A stretch of 64,000 nt of DNA from Saxidomus purpurata (lineage: Eukaryota; Mollusca; Bivalvia; Venerida; Veneridae), in the NCBI GenBank assembly GCA_022818135.1, contig JAFMSR010000015.1, forward strand, positions 35,686,340-35,750,339, given 5' to 3'. The notes under the pieces were generated by a model, which was not told where the DNA came from, searched no databases, and saw only the letters and a program-made list of their open reading frames with translations. Made by a program: the position numbers and the translations under genes. Positions 29,304 through 42,890 of the stretch are shown here, piece after piece. How positions within the stretch are numbered: position 1 is the stretch's first letter; each line of letters begins with the position of its first letter.

Positions 29304-29803
29304 NNNNNNNNNNNNNNNNNNNNNNNNNNNNNNNNNNNNNNNNNNNNNNNNNNNNNNNNNNNNNNNNNNNNNNNNNNNNNNNNNNNNNNNNNNNNNNNNN
29401 NNNNNNNNNNNNNNNNNNNNNNNNNNNNNNNNNNNNNNNNNNNNNNNNNNNNNNNNNNNNNNNNNNNNNNNNNNNNNNNNNNNNNNNNNNNNNNNNNNNN
29501 NNNNNNNNNNNNNNNNNNNNNNNNNNNNNNNNNNNNNNNNNNNNNNNNNNNNNNNNNNNNNNNNNNNNNNNNNNNNNNNNNNNNNNNNNNNNNNNNNNNN
29601 NNNNNNNNNNNNNNNNNNNNNNNNNNNNNNNNNNNNNNNNNNNNNNNNNNNNNNNNNNNNNNNNNNNNNNNNNNNNNNNNNNNNNNNNNNNNNNNNNNNN
29701 NNNNNNNNNNNNNNNNNNNNNNNNNNNNNNNNNNNNNNNNNNNNNNNNNNNNNNNNNNNNNNNNNNNNNNNNNNNNNNNNNNNNNNNNNNNNNNNNNNNN
29801 NNN
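29304..29803. other. assembly gap (500 N) at the copy A/copy B junction
   Basis: Exactly 500 N. Copy A ends here at the point matching 40708, and copy B starts here at the point matching 5953. Confidence 0.98.
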
Positions 29804-30236
29804 ACTTAGCTGGAACTATTTACTGCGCTAACATCAAGTCGCTTCTCTTGATATACCCTGATAAAACACTCATATGACACCAGTACTGGTTTTTCCAGGA
29901 AGCGGACTCGAGAGTGACTCGATAAGCTACAAGCTTTCTTCACAATCGAGCTAAAATAAATTAGAATAAACTTATTAACTAAACACCTGTCACAATGTAA
30001 CACTTCTTTTTTACTCCCATTTAAATTGTCTTATGCTGTTGCTGTTGCCACTGATATTTCATACGATACCACGATTTATTTACATCACGTGACTTCGTCT
30101 AAAAGCTCGCTCCTGACGTCAAGCTAAAGTCTTTTACGTATATAAGAGAAAATGTCAATAGTGTTCTCATCCACGAAGTAAAAGCTAATATATTTGCTCT
30201 CATGGACGGAACTTCATAAAATTCACTTCAAATCCA

Positions 30237-30430
30237 TGGTTGAGTCGTTAGAGTCGCTGACTTGAAATCACTGTAACCTTTCATTGATTGCGAGTCATGG
30301 GTTCGAATCCTGCTACCGACGAGCAGGACGATAGGAGCCTAGCACTGTTTTTCCCAGGAACGATAGTAAGGTAAAAATTACCAGAATATTGGAATTGGCG
30401 TTACAACAGCATTAGAATTATGCGTGAATT
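30237..30430 (+). repeat. tRNA-derived SINE (copy B)
   Basis: Same SINE as at 6388, with B-box GGTTCGAATCC at 30300-30310 and the CTACCGACGAGCAG segment that copy A lost. Confidence 0.72.
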
Positions 30431-30467
30431 AATGATTTAATTAGCAAGAGTAAAATGTTTATCTTAC

Positions 30468-32560
30468 CTTTTTACTTTACTTGGGTAATTCTGAAAGAAA
30501 AATAGACCAACTTGTTAAAAGTAATAAAATGGCAAAACATGGCAACATTCTGGTGGCTTTTTTTTCTTCATTTTTTGCATGATAGAAATACTGACTGACC
30601 GTGATTTATTGTAGAATTATCCACAGGTCTCGGTTATGAAGCGGCGGCAAGCTCCAGGTAATATTGTCGAACTCCGTAGTATATTTTTTTCAGTACTCAA
30701 GCCTTTGTACCAAATAATAGTAAACATTACTGAAACACAACTGGACTTTTGTCTTGTATTCGAAACCAACCTGTAAAAATTTTAGTTTGTTTTCTGTGCA
30801 CAATCGTCTGACATCATCTGTTGCGGCGATCACCAGTTTCTCTTTCTTCATAGCACCTTCAGAATGTGACATATAGTTATAAGAGACTTGTTGTTCTCTG
30901 TGGTCTAGCTCTAACCTCAGCTCTGTCTCTCGTTTATCCAGGGCTTCTCGTAAACGTGTGAAATACATAGCCAAGTCTTGGCGCCTCTTCTGTCCATCTA
31001 CCTATGATAAATAGTATGCACGTATTATAGAGCTTTGATTTTTTTCCACAAACGTTTTCCAAAATAACAAGTAAATTTTATATACTAATGCATGGCCAAT
31101 GGTCCGACTGTTCAACTAGATACAATAAATTCAAATAAAAAAAACATGGAATGAAATTGACAGCTTTGATTTGTTAAGTTGAATGGTCCGGTTGACTTGA
31201 GTATTCCAGCATACCTTTAGTACCATAAAGAACATAATATGCATCCGGAGTATTCGGCCCGTATCTTTGAAAAATATGGCTGATTTACTCGTACATGTAA
31301 CTCAGTTTAAATCATACACTGTGCTCGTCAAATAATTGTTTATTTATTTGAAGAAAAATACATTATAAATGAAGTGAACAAGCTGGATTATTCTTGTTAA
31401 AGGCTACCTGTGTTTTCTGTGCGAGTGTCCTGCATGTTTTCTGGGTAGCTCTCAGTAGCCTCATACGGGCATCAAGGTCACCCAAAGTTCCTTTCAATAT
31501 TTCCTAAAATAGAACAGTGTTCGTTTCTTTGTGCATATACATATAGCGATTGGAAATTAACAAGTGATTATATAGAACTATGTATGTTAGACATTTTAAC
31601 AGTATGACTTTTATCCCAAAGTCCGACAGAGCATAATTATGAATTCTTTGCAACTTTGTCAAAGTTTTACTGATTTCAATTGAGAGATCCTCTCTTGTCA
31701 CAACACATACATGCATAACCACAGTATTACTTCATCCTCGACACTGAAGAACTTTTTTTTTTTCAAGCACACTTTTTGTCAAATGAATATCGATCGTTTA
31801 TAAAAAAAAATACAGTTTTAATGGCCTCCTCTAACTTAATTGTAAGGTTCTGGAGCTCGAACACGTCATTTCAATGTCTCTATTGATTCTCTACAAAAAC
31901 ACTGCTTAAATAAACGGATATGAAAGGATATAACCGACTTGATCAGTAGATATAAATTAAAATCAAGAAAACAAATACCAAATTATATCCATACGCTTCT
32001 TCTATGGTATTAAGACTATGGGCATGGTGTTGTCTGACAACGCATTCTAAGCAAATTAGTTTATCACAGTCGCAGCAATATAATTTATACACCCTACTGT
32101 GCTCGTAGCATTTCAAACCATCTGTGTTGGCGTCTTGGTCGTCGTTTCTAGTTGTGATTAACGCCATTTTATGACCAGAATGTTTTTCTACAACACATCG
32201 TAAGCATACTTGAATCTTGCATATTGTGCACATTAACTGACACGTCATTCGATGTTGAGTACAAAATGGCCGGTCATCTCGTTGGCGACCACGACTTTCG
32301 TTGAATGCTTTGTTTTCTCTTTTGTAACTCTCTACAATGCCTGCCAGCTGAAAGTTTTTAGGCAAACTGTCTACTCCTTTTGGTCCGAGTTTAACGTCAT
32401 TGCGGCACTCTGGACACTTAAAAACAAGCGCAGAAGAAAATAGTCCTTGTATACAGCGCCTGCAGAAACTATGGAGACAAGGAAGTGCCAACGGGTCATT
32501 GTAGAGATCCATACATATTGAGCATGTCACGTGCTCCTCGATTGATGAAGTTCTTTCCAT
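30468..32560 (-). CDS. TRIM gene, exons 1-4 only (copy B, partial)
   Basis: Exons 31979-32560 (RING and two B-boxes, 194 codons), 31408-31503 (96 bp), 30771-31001 (231 bp) and 30468-30490 (23 bp), with the same splice sites and phases as copy A and no disruption. It differs from copy A exon 1 at three residues (Asn to Ser, Lys to Asn, Glu to Gln). The linker and MIB/HERC2 exons would lie beyond the left edge of copy B, in or past the 500-N gap. So this is either the other allele of the gene at 4508-13470, cut by the contig end (preferred), or a truncated tandem duplicate. The introns here are short because the hairpin cluster, the 372-bp element and the 2.2-kb element are absent. Confidence 0.85.
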
Positions 32561-33620
32561 ACCGGGACTGAAATGAAAGAAAATGTGTATTTAAGGTTGC
32601 TAATCTCTTTCAGTTTGTTGACGGATATAGAAATATCTTTGTACTCGTAAATGAGTAGGTGACAAAGCACGAGGCATTATTTGTTGTTTGAGGGCAAAAA
32701 TGGTTTGGGAAACAAGACAAACGATTGCGTAATAAGACCCAATTCGTGGTCGGTGTTGTGGGGAATAAGACAGCTGGTGTTCGCACGACATTGGCCTTAG
32801 CGAGGCTTGTGGGAACTAACCCAGTGCATATGAGACGTTACTCGCAGTCCTTATGTCTAACTTCACGGCTTGTAACAGATCATTGGTTTTAGATAGTTTA
32901 TGAAAGCAATGGACACCTCTGTACACAATCTGCCAAACTTGTGCATTTGTATTCATACCTTAAACGTTATTACATTTAAATACCCTGGTAACTTCCGTTG
33001 TGGTTTAAAGAAAACGGTTAAAATCATTCAAAGCTTATGAAAACGGTACCTTTTTCATATATCTGTGCGATACTTCATATTCCAGTTAAACACACTAAGT
33101 CTTACATTGAATAAAGTTTTGATATACAAGCCACAGTTAAAATGCGGTAGTTATTTGTAAACGGATTGCAGGTAAACACATGTTCAATGACTAAACTCGG
33201 TTACTGAAAAATGTATGTATCGGTTTATTGATTATACTCCAATGGTTGTATGGTGAAGTTAATTTGCCATTCTCTATTAAATTCTATACAGGGGAAAAAC
33301 TATCAAGCAGTTCTGCCCTTCGTTTTGGCACGCAAAATTAAAATCGTTTGGAAATTAGGAGGGTGGCACCTCCTTCCAAAAATCTCCTTTTAGACAATAA
33401 ATAAAAGTCCACTCATGACAAAAAGGCACAAACCTTATAAACCCAGTAAAGTAAGTAAGTCTATTTTATAAAATGTCACCCGTATAGGGAAGCATGAATA
33501 AAACAAAAGCTCGAGGGCACTGAAAATTAGTACAAACACAGGCACTGGGCCAGTTATGTATTAATCTTTTATAAGCATGTTTTATATCCAAACATTTTTC
33601 TTTCTATTATATATAAGTTA

Positions 33621-33713
33621 GAGTTTATTAAGTCAAATTTCTTACAATTAAGAAACCCTAAGGTAGCGAGCGGCGACCGGGTTTCTTAATTGTTAAAATT
33701 TGACTAATAAATT
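33621..33713. repeat. AT-rich hairpin, the empty target of the LINE
   Basis: GAGTTTATTAAGTCAAATTT...AAGAAACCC pairs with GGGTTTCTTAATTG...ATTTGACTAATAAATTC around the apex GTAGCGAGCGGCGACC. In copy A only the left arm remains (14533-14583) and the LINE starts at the apex. Confidence 0.88.
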
Positions 33714-35389
33714 CTTACTTACTTAGTGTTTGCATAGCCACCGACATAAATTGTGGGCGTAGCTTAAGTGCTTTCCATTAAGAGCAACCTCTTATGGGGT
33801 CAAACACTAATTGTACCGGTTATTCTGAGCGGTAGCTAGATTTTATAGTAAAAATGTATGGTTGTAAGAGCGAAAGCTCTCCCGATTGAGCTATGCTACT
33901 TGAAATACTAACGGTTATTCACTGGTCGAGTACTCCACACTGTTATTAGCATAAACACTGATAAATAATTATTATGTTGATTGATATACTAAAATCATAA
34001 AACCATTCAAGAAAGACTGAAAACGCAAGAATACTTTATTGACCTTTTTCATTCAATATTATCCAATTAAAAGGTGCCTTACATACTAAATTTCTAATTA
34101 AAAAAATACAAGTGCATTCTACTTGTCATTGCATTGGCGGTTGAAAAGTTACCAACTTCCGGTCAAAAGCGATCTTAATGCGGCTGCGCCGAAAAATCTA
34201 CTCTGAATAACGAATGAATAGCAGAAAAAACATATTTTGGATATAATATGCTTATAAAATATTCATACAGAACTGACACGGTGTACATACAAAGTGAATC
34301 TAACATGTTCATGAGTTGTGGATAAGGAAATCCCACCCGAGGGTTGAGATACGTCCCAAAAACGAGGCTCAACCGGAGGGTGGGATTTCCTTATCCACAT
34401 CTCAATGGACATGGTAGATTTATTTTCTCACCGTTTGAATCGCATTTTCTCACAAGTAAGGAAAAATAAGTGTAAATACAGGATGGGGATGAAAAAATGA
34501 AAATCAACTAAGAAAATGAATACCCATAACCCTATGTTAATTTCAAAAATAAAAACTTTACAGTCATTTTTCGATTTTTATGTGATGTGCACGCGGAGTG
34601 TGGGATAACCCTATATGAGATAAGATTTTCCATCACTGCTAAAAATTGAGATTTTTCTGTCCGGTAAGTGAGAAAAACTTATCTCACATCGTTTATCTCA
34701 CATCGCTGCCGGACTATTTTTACCTTAATTGTAAGCAGACATAAAAATCGAAAAATGACTGTAAATTGTTATTTTTGAAGTAAACATAAGGTTGTTGGTA
34801 TTCATTTTCTTAGTTAGATCATTTTCTATCCATGTATAGCAGTTTTGAATTAAAACTCGAGAAAAAGTTGATTTTCATTTTTTCACCCCCATCCTGTATT
34901 TGCACTTATTACTTCTTACTTGTGTGAAAATGCGATTTAAACGGTGAGAAAATAAATCTACCATGTCCACTGAGTTGTCAACATATAACATTTTTCATAT
35001 GACCTTCGAAAATGAATTTAACAACCCTTTCTCACACTCACACGTAGAATCTACATACTCATGCACACGCATCAATAACTCATCTGCATTATAAAGAACA
35101 CAAACATGAACAAGCAAATCACAATGTAAGTCATTTAACATACATCGGTATATATACTAATTATAACCAGATGCCCACGTGCGACATGTCGAGCTGCCAT
35201 ATGTCAAAAAGGCTAACTCCTTACCAAGCAGAGATAGGTCAAAATACACCTAAATATTGGATGTAACATGCATGTTGTACCACAGAAAATTGGTCTCGAT
35301 TTTTCTCTACGGCCAGTAATAAAAAAGTTACAATATAAGCTATTTATAGTAACAACAAAGGCAAGTAATTCTAAAAACAAAGGTAGCCC

Positions 35390-36050
35390 ATGATGGTGAA
35401 TATTTGTGCCAAGTTACCTCAAAATCTCTCCATGCATCAAGAAGCAATCATCCGGACAAAGATATTCATGAATTTGACCTTTAACCTCTAAGTGTGACCT
35501 TGACCTTAGACCTAGGGACCTGGTTCTTGTGTATGACACTCCGTCTCATGGTGGTGAACATTTGTGCCAAGTAACATCAAAATCTCTCCATGCATGAAGA
35601 AGAAACGTTCCGGACAAAGTCATTCTTGAATTATTCTTGTATCTGACCTTTGGCCTCTAAGTGTGACCTTGACAATAGACCTAGGGACCTGGTTCTTACG
35701 CATGACACTCCGTCTCATGGTGGTGAACATTTGTGCCAAGTTACTAGTACATAAAAATCCCTCCATGCATGAAAAAGATATGCTCCGGACAGTCATTCTT
35801 GAATTTGACCTTTAACCTCTAAGTGTGACCTTGACCTTAGACGTAGGGACCTGGTTCTTGCGCATGACACTCCGTCTTATGATGGTGAACATGTGTGCCA
35901 AGTTATCTAAGAATCCCTTATTCCATGGATAAGTTACAGCCCGGACAAGCTAAACTCGGACGCACGCACGCACGTACGCACGGACGGACGGACGGACGGA
36001 CGCACATACACCGAAGCTATATCGAGCTTTCGCAAGCGGCTCGACAAAAA
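35390..36050 (+). repeat. bivalve-type tandem element (copy B)
   Basis: Allelic or duplicate copy of 23680-24345 with the same four units. Small differences include an extra CTAGTA in unit 3 and a different number of CGGACGGA repeats at the right edge. Confidence 0.8.
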
Positions 36051-37412
36051 TGAACCAAAAGTGATTACATGCGTACTTAGATCATATTACTTCTGATAAA
36101 CGATCATTTTTTGAAAATACTGTTTCACATAACTAGGGCAATTTCTGAAAATACAGTTCCTCGGTAAAGGGCTATCAGCATTGTCATATTCCTTTGCTTC
36201 TTCGTGAGGTCATACTCCCGTTACACATTCGCATCATTCAATACGATTATGTCATGTGTGCACTTTGTCGTTTTTAACATTTTGATGACTGAGAACGTTA
36301 TATTATCAATATTCATTTGGAACATGACGCATTTTACCCGTTAGTCAAAGTGGATCCGTCCAAATTAGTTTATAAATTGCGCAATCTCTTACTTACGTAA
36401 AGGAGGTGGACCGTACGCACATCTAACAAACAAAACAAACTTGGTAACGCAATTGCAGCAAAGATCACAGAAAACACAGAAAGGTACATCATTTTAAATA
36501 TATTTGAATTTGAAATTTTGCAATACAATTGTCAACTGTTACTAGCTTTGTAGAACACCAGGTTCAGCTACTATTAAAGTTGATTTGTTTCAGTCATTGG
36601 CATGTTTCTACTTAAATCTGTCGCAGCCAACATACTGAAACTGTACATGTATCGAAAGCGGACATACCTTAATGTATTTAATTGAATCTAATTAGACCTT
36701 GTCTGCTCTCTGTCTTGGTTTACAACGGTAAAAGCCGTTGCTGTTTTCGAATTAGATCTAACTAATAAATCAATGTTAACACTAATAAATTAAAATATAC
36801 TCTGTATAATGTAAATGCGGCAAGGCGTATTATTTGGAATTTCTCTACAAAGGTTGAATGTATTTTATAAATTTATATATCAAATGAAACAATAAGTTAA
36901 AACCTGCCTCCTGGTACCACTTTTCATGTAATAAAACTATAAATTGCGGTTTTGCGGCGATTTGGACCCGTAGAACGATCGATAAAGTGACAACAGTGAA
37001 ACTGTTATGTATTCTTTTTATTAATCAGTAGCAACAAAGATTTAATCAATATCAACAAAATTTCATTCGTTTTTTTTTCACAATTGTTTTGAAAAAAGAA
37101 ACCGCCATTTTTCGGACTTCTACCTCATTTACAACCAATTAGTTAGTCGAAAAACCAACGAAAGTGGTATCAGGAGGCAGGTTAAATATTATTCTTTCAT
37201 TTGATATATACATAAATATAAAATACATTTAGCCGTTCTGGAGAAATTCAGATGTATACGCCCTGTCGTAAGACTCTTTTTTTACCGAGTATAGTTTTTT
37301 AAAAATATAATTTCTATGTTTATTTAGATCCATAAAAGTGATTAATATCCCGACTTATGTTGTAATAGACTGACATCCATTGTTTCAAGTTTGTTCATAT
37401 GTTATGGTTAAA

Positions 37413-37963
37413 TATATATTTATTTATTTCTGTCTCATCCATTTACATAATATAATAATCAAACACATGCATAAAAACATACTATAATAGTAAATGGCCA
37501 TTCTTAAATAGAATTACACGAGACTTATCCAATTCATATATTATCAACTACAAATTCAATCTACAATAAATATTAAAATAATCAACTTATCACATGAAGA
37601 TACTGAGATCAGGAAGAAAAAATATCACAGTTAATTTTTTGCATACTTTCACAAAAGAAAGCATCATAATTCATGTGTAAGGTCTAATCCTTGTTTAAGC
37701 ATACATACAGTATAAAATACTTCATTATTAGGAATTTACCTATAATGCATCTAGTAATACTGGTATTTATATTTGTACAAGTAAGAAGTAAAATACCTTT
37801 GCTAATCCATATTTTAATATTTGCTCTAAGAGAAAAGAATAAAATACTGAAGCTGCAAAGACGTACTAATGCACAGCAAATAAGAAATGAGTGTAAAATA
37901 AAGACCTACAAATGATCAGATCGTCTGTAGTTTGATTAGCAAAAGTATATTACACAACATAAA
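37413..37963 (-). mobile_element. about 550-bp insertion private to copy B
   Basis: Copy A reads directly from GGTTAAATATATG to ACATGTTTTTAC. The insertion begins with a TTTATTTATTT run, then TCTGTCTCATCCATTTACAT. A similar start (TTTATTAAAGTCTCATCAATG) occurs at about 16048 in the element inside LINE ORF1. This would fit the tail end of a retroelement in minus orientation. No meaningful frame. Confidence 0.6.
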
Positions 37964-38067
37964 AACATGTTTTTACAAAATGTAGTTTTCGTATTAACAT
38001 AAAGGTACTGATAAAAAAAAGAAGTAAATTAGATACTAGTAATGAGATTGACTTTTTTTCAGTGATC

Positions 38068-38220
38068 ATGGAAACACCAGAGCCCATACAATGCCTTTCT
38101 TGTCGTAAGAAGACAGGTACCTCCAATGCTAAAATTCTCATTGATCATATTACCGGGAAAAGGAGAGTGGTGGGAAATTGTATTGAATGCGGTGCCAAAA
38201 AGTCAATGTATGTTTCATAA
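38068..38220 (+). CDS. 50-residue Cys4 mini-zinc-ribbon protein (copy B)
   Basis: Same gene as at 25897: same acceptor (TTTTTTTCAG before TGATCATGG), same length, both CxxC pairs kept, AATAAA at 38272. TATA at 36371, first-exon donor at 36484. Substitutions in the centre (TSNAKILIDHITG against TCNAEMLIDQITG) spare the CxxC cysteines, which suggests the ribbon is under constraint, though two sequences are few. Confidence 0.75.
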   Translation: METPEPIQCLSCRKKTGTSNAKILIDHITGKRRVVGNCIECGAKKSMYVS

Positions 38221-41200
38221 CAATGCATGAACTGTTCAAAAGCTGTCAGACTTCAAATATTCATATCTTTAAATAAATTTGATTTTTTAATACTTTATCT
38301 AATTCTCGAACAACATTGAGAATCATTGGATCATGACATATAAAATCGCATAAACATAGTGCAATTAAAAAGACAAAAGCAATCTTTGATCAACTTTAAG
38401 AAAATTCCACAATGTGTTTGAATGACATTGTACAGGGATTTATTAAAATAACGTATCTGATAATTTGTAAATGATAGTGTAACTATGTGGTACAAAAAAA
38501 CTGATTAAATTTTAAGTTTCAACTTGGCTATAGCGTGAGAACTGATTACCTGATTATATAAATCAAACTACATGAAAACGTTTTGTTTTGTTTTGTTTTG
38601 CCCTGCCCTTGCTCAAAGAAAACATAAATCTGTAATATAATGTTATTAATCAAGTGATTTCATATTGGCCTTGTTATTTGTCCGAGGGTGGTCGTATTGG
38701 CCCAAGGCCGAAGGCCGAGGGCAAATACGACTGCCCGAGGAAAAATAACAAGACCAATATGAAATCACTTTATTAATGATAATTTTATTATTCAACTAAA
38801 AAAGTAAATCTAACATGTTCATGAGTTGTGGATAAGGAAATCTCACCGAGGGTTGAGATACGTCCCAACAACGAGGCTCTGCCGATTTTTTTTTTTTTTT
38901 GACGTATCTCAACCGGAGGGTGGGATTTCCTTATCCACAACTTAATGGACATGGTAGATTTATTTTAGAATCGCATTTTCACACAAGTAAGAAGATGCAG
39001 GATGGAGATGAACAAATGAAAATCAACTTTTCTCGAATTTTACTTCGAAAATGCTTTAGATGGATAAAAAATGATTTAACTAAGAAAATGAATACCCTTA
39101 ACCTTATGTTTATTTCAAAAATAAAAACTTTACAGTCATTTTTCGATTTTTATGTGATGTGCACGCGGAGTGTGGGATAACCCTATGTGAGATTAATAGT
39201 TTCTGTCATGAGCACGAGGTTCAGATCGAAATATCCGTCACCTTGGGTAACTGTTTTGGCGGGAACGAGGCTCTGCCGAGACAGTTACCCGAGGTGACGG
39301 ATATTTCCATCTGAGCCAAGTGTCTCATGATGGAAACTTTTTCTTGCATGCCGTCTTGCATTTTAAAGTAGATTTCTTAATGCAAACTTATAAAAATGAT
39401 GAATTATCATGAAAAACAAACGATTTTCCGACGTTGTGTTTGGGAAATTGACGTCACAATGTTTATAACGTTACGTCATAAGTGATTCACGAGAGTCGTC
39501 TGGCATAGGAGGGGTGCCAGACCGGTTTTTCCGGCATGGACAAAATCACCGGAAATGCCGATCCAATATGCAAGAAATAACTGGCCCAGTGCCTGTGTTT
39601 GTACTAATTTTCAGTGCCCTCGAGCTTTTGTTTATATTCATGCTTCCCTAAACGGGTGACATCTTATATAAAATAGACTTACTTACTTTACTGGGTTTAT
39701 AATGTTTGTGCCTTTTAGTCTTAATCATTTTACAATTCTTTGTTACAAACCTATTCCGTCATATCTCAAAGCTCGTCGAAATCTAAAAAAACACATTTTT
39801 TGTCAGTTTATATTGAATTTCTTTCTTATATACACATTGACCCCCATTTTTTATTTGTGCATTCATAAACAAAAATTTTAATCAAACTGCAGGTAAAATA
39901 TCCGAAGAACCTTGTTATTCCTTTATTATGAAAATATTCATTTATCAAAATTTGAAAAAAAATGAATTTTAGTAAAGTGGGTGGGGTAATAATAAGGAGC
40001 GTAATATTTATTCAAATGATGTTAGAAATACCACTATTTCTAATTGTTCATCCTAAAGTATAACGTACTACATTAGAAAAGATTAAATATTGATACCCAT
40101 TCTGAAACATACACCACATATACATAAACGTTTACAACACCAAAATTCTAGGTAATTTTGTATCAAGCACCTTGATCTGATAGTGTATCACTAAAGATTA
40201 ATATTGCGAAAAAGTTAAGTCATTGACCCATCATTATTTTTCCAGAAATTGAATATCAATACAGTCAAACCTGTGTTAAAGACCACCTCCGAATAAAGAC
40301 CACCCTGCAAATAAAAACCATCAGGGAAATGACAGTGCACTAATCATCTATAGTAGAAACACCTGTGAATAAAGACCACCTGTATACAAAGACCACATTT
40401 GTAGCTTCCCAATGGTGGTCTTTGTTCACAGGTTTGACTGTATGTTAGTCTCCATAAAAACAGGGTCAATAAAATTTCGTTATTTTGAATTTCAGCAGTG
40501 ACCCCCCTTAAAGTTCTATCATTTCATACAGAATTGTTTGAACGGCAAAGGACGGCTAGCATGTTGCTACAATTTAAAGATGTTTCTATTTTTCTTTTGA
40601 CTACTGAATGAAGCATAACGGAAACGTTTAAACACCTTTAAACGTGGACAGTCCCAGATTTTTTTATACAAGCAGTCCTGTGTGGTTTGAATCAAAATAC
40701 TGACGACGGACTAAGACCGCATTTCGTATGCTGCGCCGCAGTCAGGTGAGCTGAAAGACATATATATAGTTAAAATTAATGTCTTGTCTAAACATATATA
40801 AACAGCGTAATTGAACTAGGATACTCTTCAAACTTCACCCGAAAACGAAAGTGAAATAACACACTTAGATATACCTCTTCTGATAACGTTTGACTAGGAT
40901 TTTTCTAACAAGTGTTGGTCAACAACATACGCGGTAAGCTTTCATTGATCACCAGGGCTCTTGTTTTAATATTTATACGTTAACTTTGATGCAGTGTACA
41001 AAGCTAAAAGCAAACAGCATCATTTTTGCTGAAAATATAAATCAGTTACGCTTCTTCGATATTGACTAATGCATGAAGATTTCTGGAAAATGACACCATA
41101 CTACAGTACATGTAGTGTTATAAGCCTGGTCACCAGGCCCTGAAATATCTCTTTTACTAATAAATATCTATCAGTTTTGTTCTAGAGCCAGTCTACTATC

Positions 41201-41624
41201 CAGCGCCGATCACATTAATTAAAACTTGTGTTAACAATTATGGGTCTTTGCACAAAACATCCTGATTTTATTTTGAATTGCTAATGTTACTTTGGATATA
41301 GTTATCTTCTAACAAACCTGGGCAGTGTAGGATACTAAATCATAGTAAAACTTCCTGATTTACATAGTAATATTTAAAGACATGTACATTTATCAAATTT
41401 ATTGCATATGTTACTATATATAGTATCACATTTGCCTTTGATTGTTCAGTGATACGGGCCGATAAAACGATCACGTGACGTAGTGGGCCGATAACTGATA
41501 TCGGCACACTTACTAGTGTGCCAGAAAATTCATATCGAGGCTATTTCCGGTCAACTGTGCAGCAACGTTAGACTGTCAGCACGTGAAAACGTTGACGTAA
41601 TTGACAACGTAGACGTAACGGAAA

Positions 41625-41774
41625 ATGGCCGCCGAAAGGACACAGAAGTCTCTTTCTCAACGTTTATTGAATTTAGAATTTAGGCTTATTGAGCACCGAA
41701 ATGTGGAAACTGACACGTTTGCTTTTGTGGATAGTATGAATAATTTATTCATTCAATGGCATTTATCTTTATGA
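41625..41774 (+). CDS. possible short coding exon, MAAERTQKSLSQRL...
   Basis: ATG in a strong context (GGAAAATGGCCGCC) opens 49 codons of ordinary amino-acid composition (LSQRLLNLEFRLIEHRN). The AAAATGGCCGCC string is also YY1-like and CACGTGACG lies upstream, as at many first exons. A GTATGA at about 41732 could be a donor. No downstream exon was found and I do not recognise the protein. Confidence 0.3.
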   Translation: MAAERTQKSLSQRLLNLEFRLIEHRNVETDTFAFVDSMNNLFIQWHLSL

Positions 41775-41874
41775 AATAGTATAAGTATTGCAGGAATGTG
41801 CGTTTTGTATCTTTTTATCTTATCTTTTCCCATTTTCAGCAAAACTGATGTTCAACATATGCAATAAAAAGGTA

Positions 41875-42007
41875 ATTATACGGGGCAGGTGTGCCTTAAG
41901 GCGATATTGGTACACTTGGTTCGAATTGGCCCTCGGGCTAAAGCCCTCGGGCCAATAGCTCACCAAATGTGCCAATATCGCCTAAAGGCACACCTGCCCC
42001 GTATAAT
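41875..42007. repeat. hairpin, apex GGCCCTCGGGCTAAAGCCCT
   Basis: ATTATACGGGGCAGGTGTGC pairs with GCACACCTGCCCCGTATAAT; near-perfect arms of about 55 bp; apex at 41928-41953. ACGTGACGTAG and GACGTAACGG lie upstream at 41470-41620. Confidence 0.92.
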
Positions 42008-42394
42008 AACCTCTACATATCAAAGTGTGTGCAAGAATTGTTTCGAGTATTGACAATAAGATGACGTGTATTACCGTACTAGGCAATAACCTGGTGAAGT
42101 GGGGAAATTGCCCAGTTTCTATACAGATCATGCAGACTCCAAATAATATCATCAATTAAAGTTTTCTGAAAACCGAATGAAAAATAAAGAGTGTAGAGTA
42201 TAATATATTTCGCAGAACATTTTTACAATAAACATAATACATTGATGAAGAGGGAACATTGTCCAATTAAGTAATAACATAGTATGTAGAATAGTACCTA
42301 CTGACAACATGTATGATATTCAGTACACAATATAAAGCATGAAGAAGGCAAAAAAGGGTTTAATATGGCAAGACAATTTACTTTTTAATAAAAA

Positions 42395-42890
42395 AAGAGA
42401 AATCTCTAGATTATTTCATAAAGATATCTCCTAAAATAATGGAAACATGTCTTAAATTCAGAGATATTTCTGTAAAGTAGAAGATATCTTTCTTTTAGTA
42501 GAGATATTTCTCTTGTTTTCAAAGATATCTCCCAATAATAAAGAGATATCTCTCAATGCAATAGAGATATCTCTCTAACATGCACAGACATCTCTCCTTT
42601 CTCAAAAGATATCTCTGTAAAAGAGAAATCTATTTAAAATAGAGAGATATCATCTTACACTAAAGAAATACCTCTGTAACTTTGAGAACAGAAACATATC
42701 TCTCAAATGATATTTAACAGATATCTCTGCAAGTAGAAGATATGTCTTAAAATTCATGAGATATCTTTCTGTGATACAAAGATATATATCAGTGTTAAAG
42801 AGATATCTCTATTAAAACGAAAGACATCACTTTAAAATTAGAAAGATACTGAAAGATATCACTTTAAAATTAGAAAGATATATCTTTTGG
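42395..42890. repeat. array of GAGATATCTC palindromes
   Basis: About 17 perfect or near-perfect copies of AGAGATATCTCT spaced about 25-35 bp apart with unrelated AT-rich spacers. Only the palindrome is conserved, not the spacer. Confidence 0.85.

Larger units (their letters stand above)
29804..40708. repeat. copy B of the duplicated block
   Basis: Collinear with 5953-29303 but lacking the insertions listed for copy A. It has its own insertion at about 37413-37963. After 40708 the sequence continues as unique DNA. Confidence 0.9.

Noticed and set aside
31979..32560. Second, independent TRIM gene
   Set aside because: Near-identical to 12889-13470 and cut by the contig edge at the gap; better explained as the other allele.
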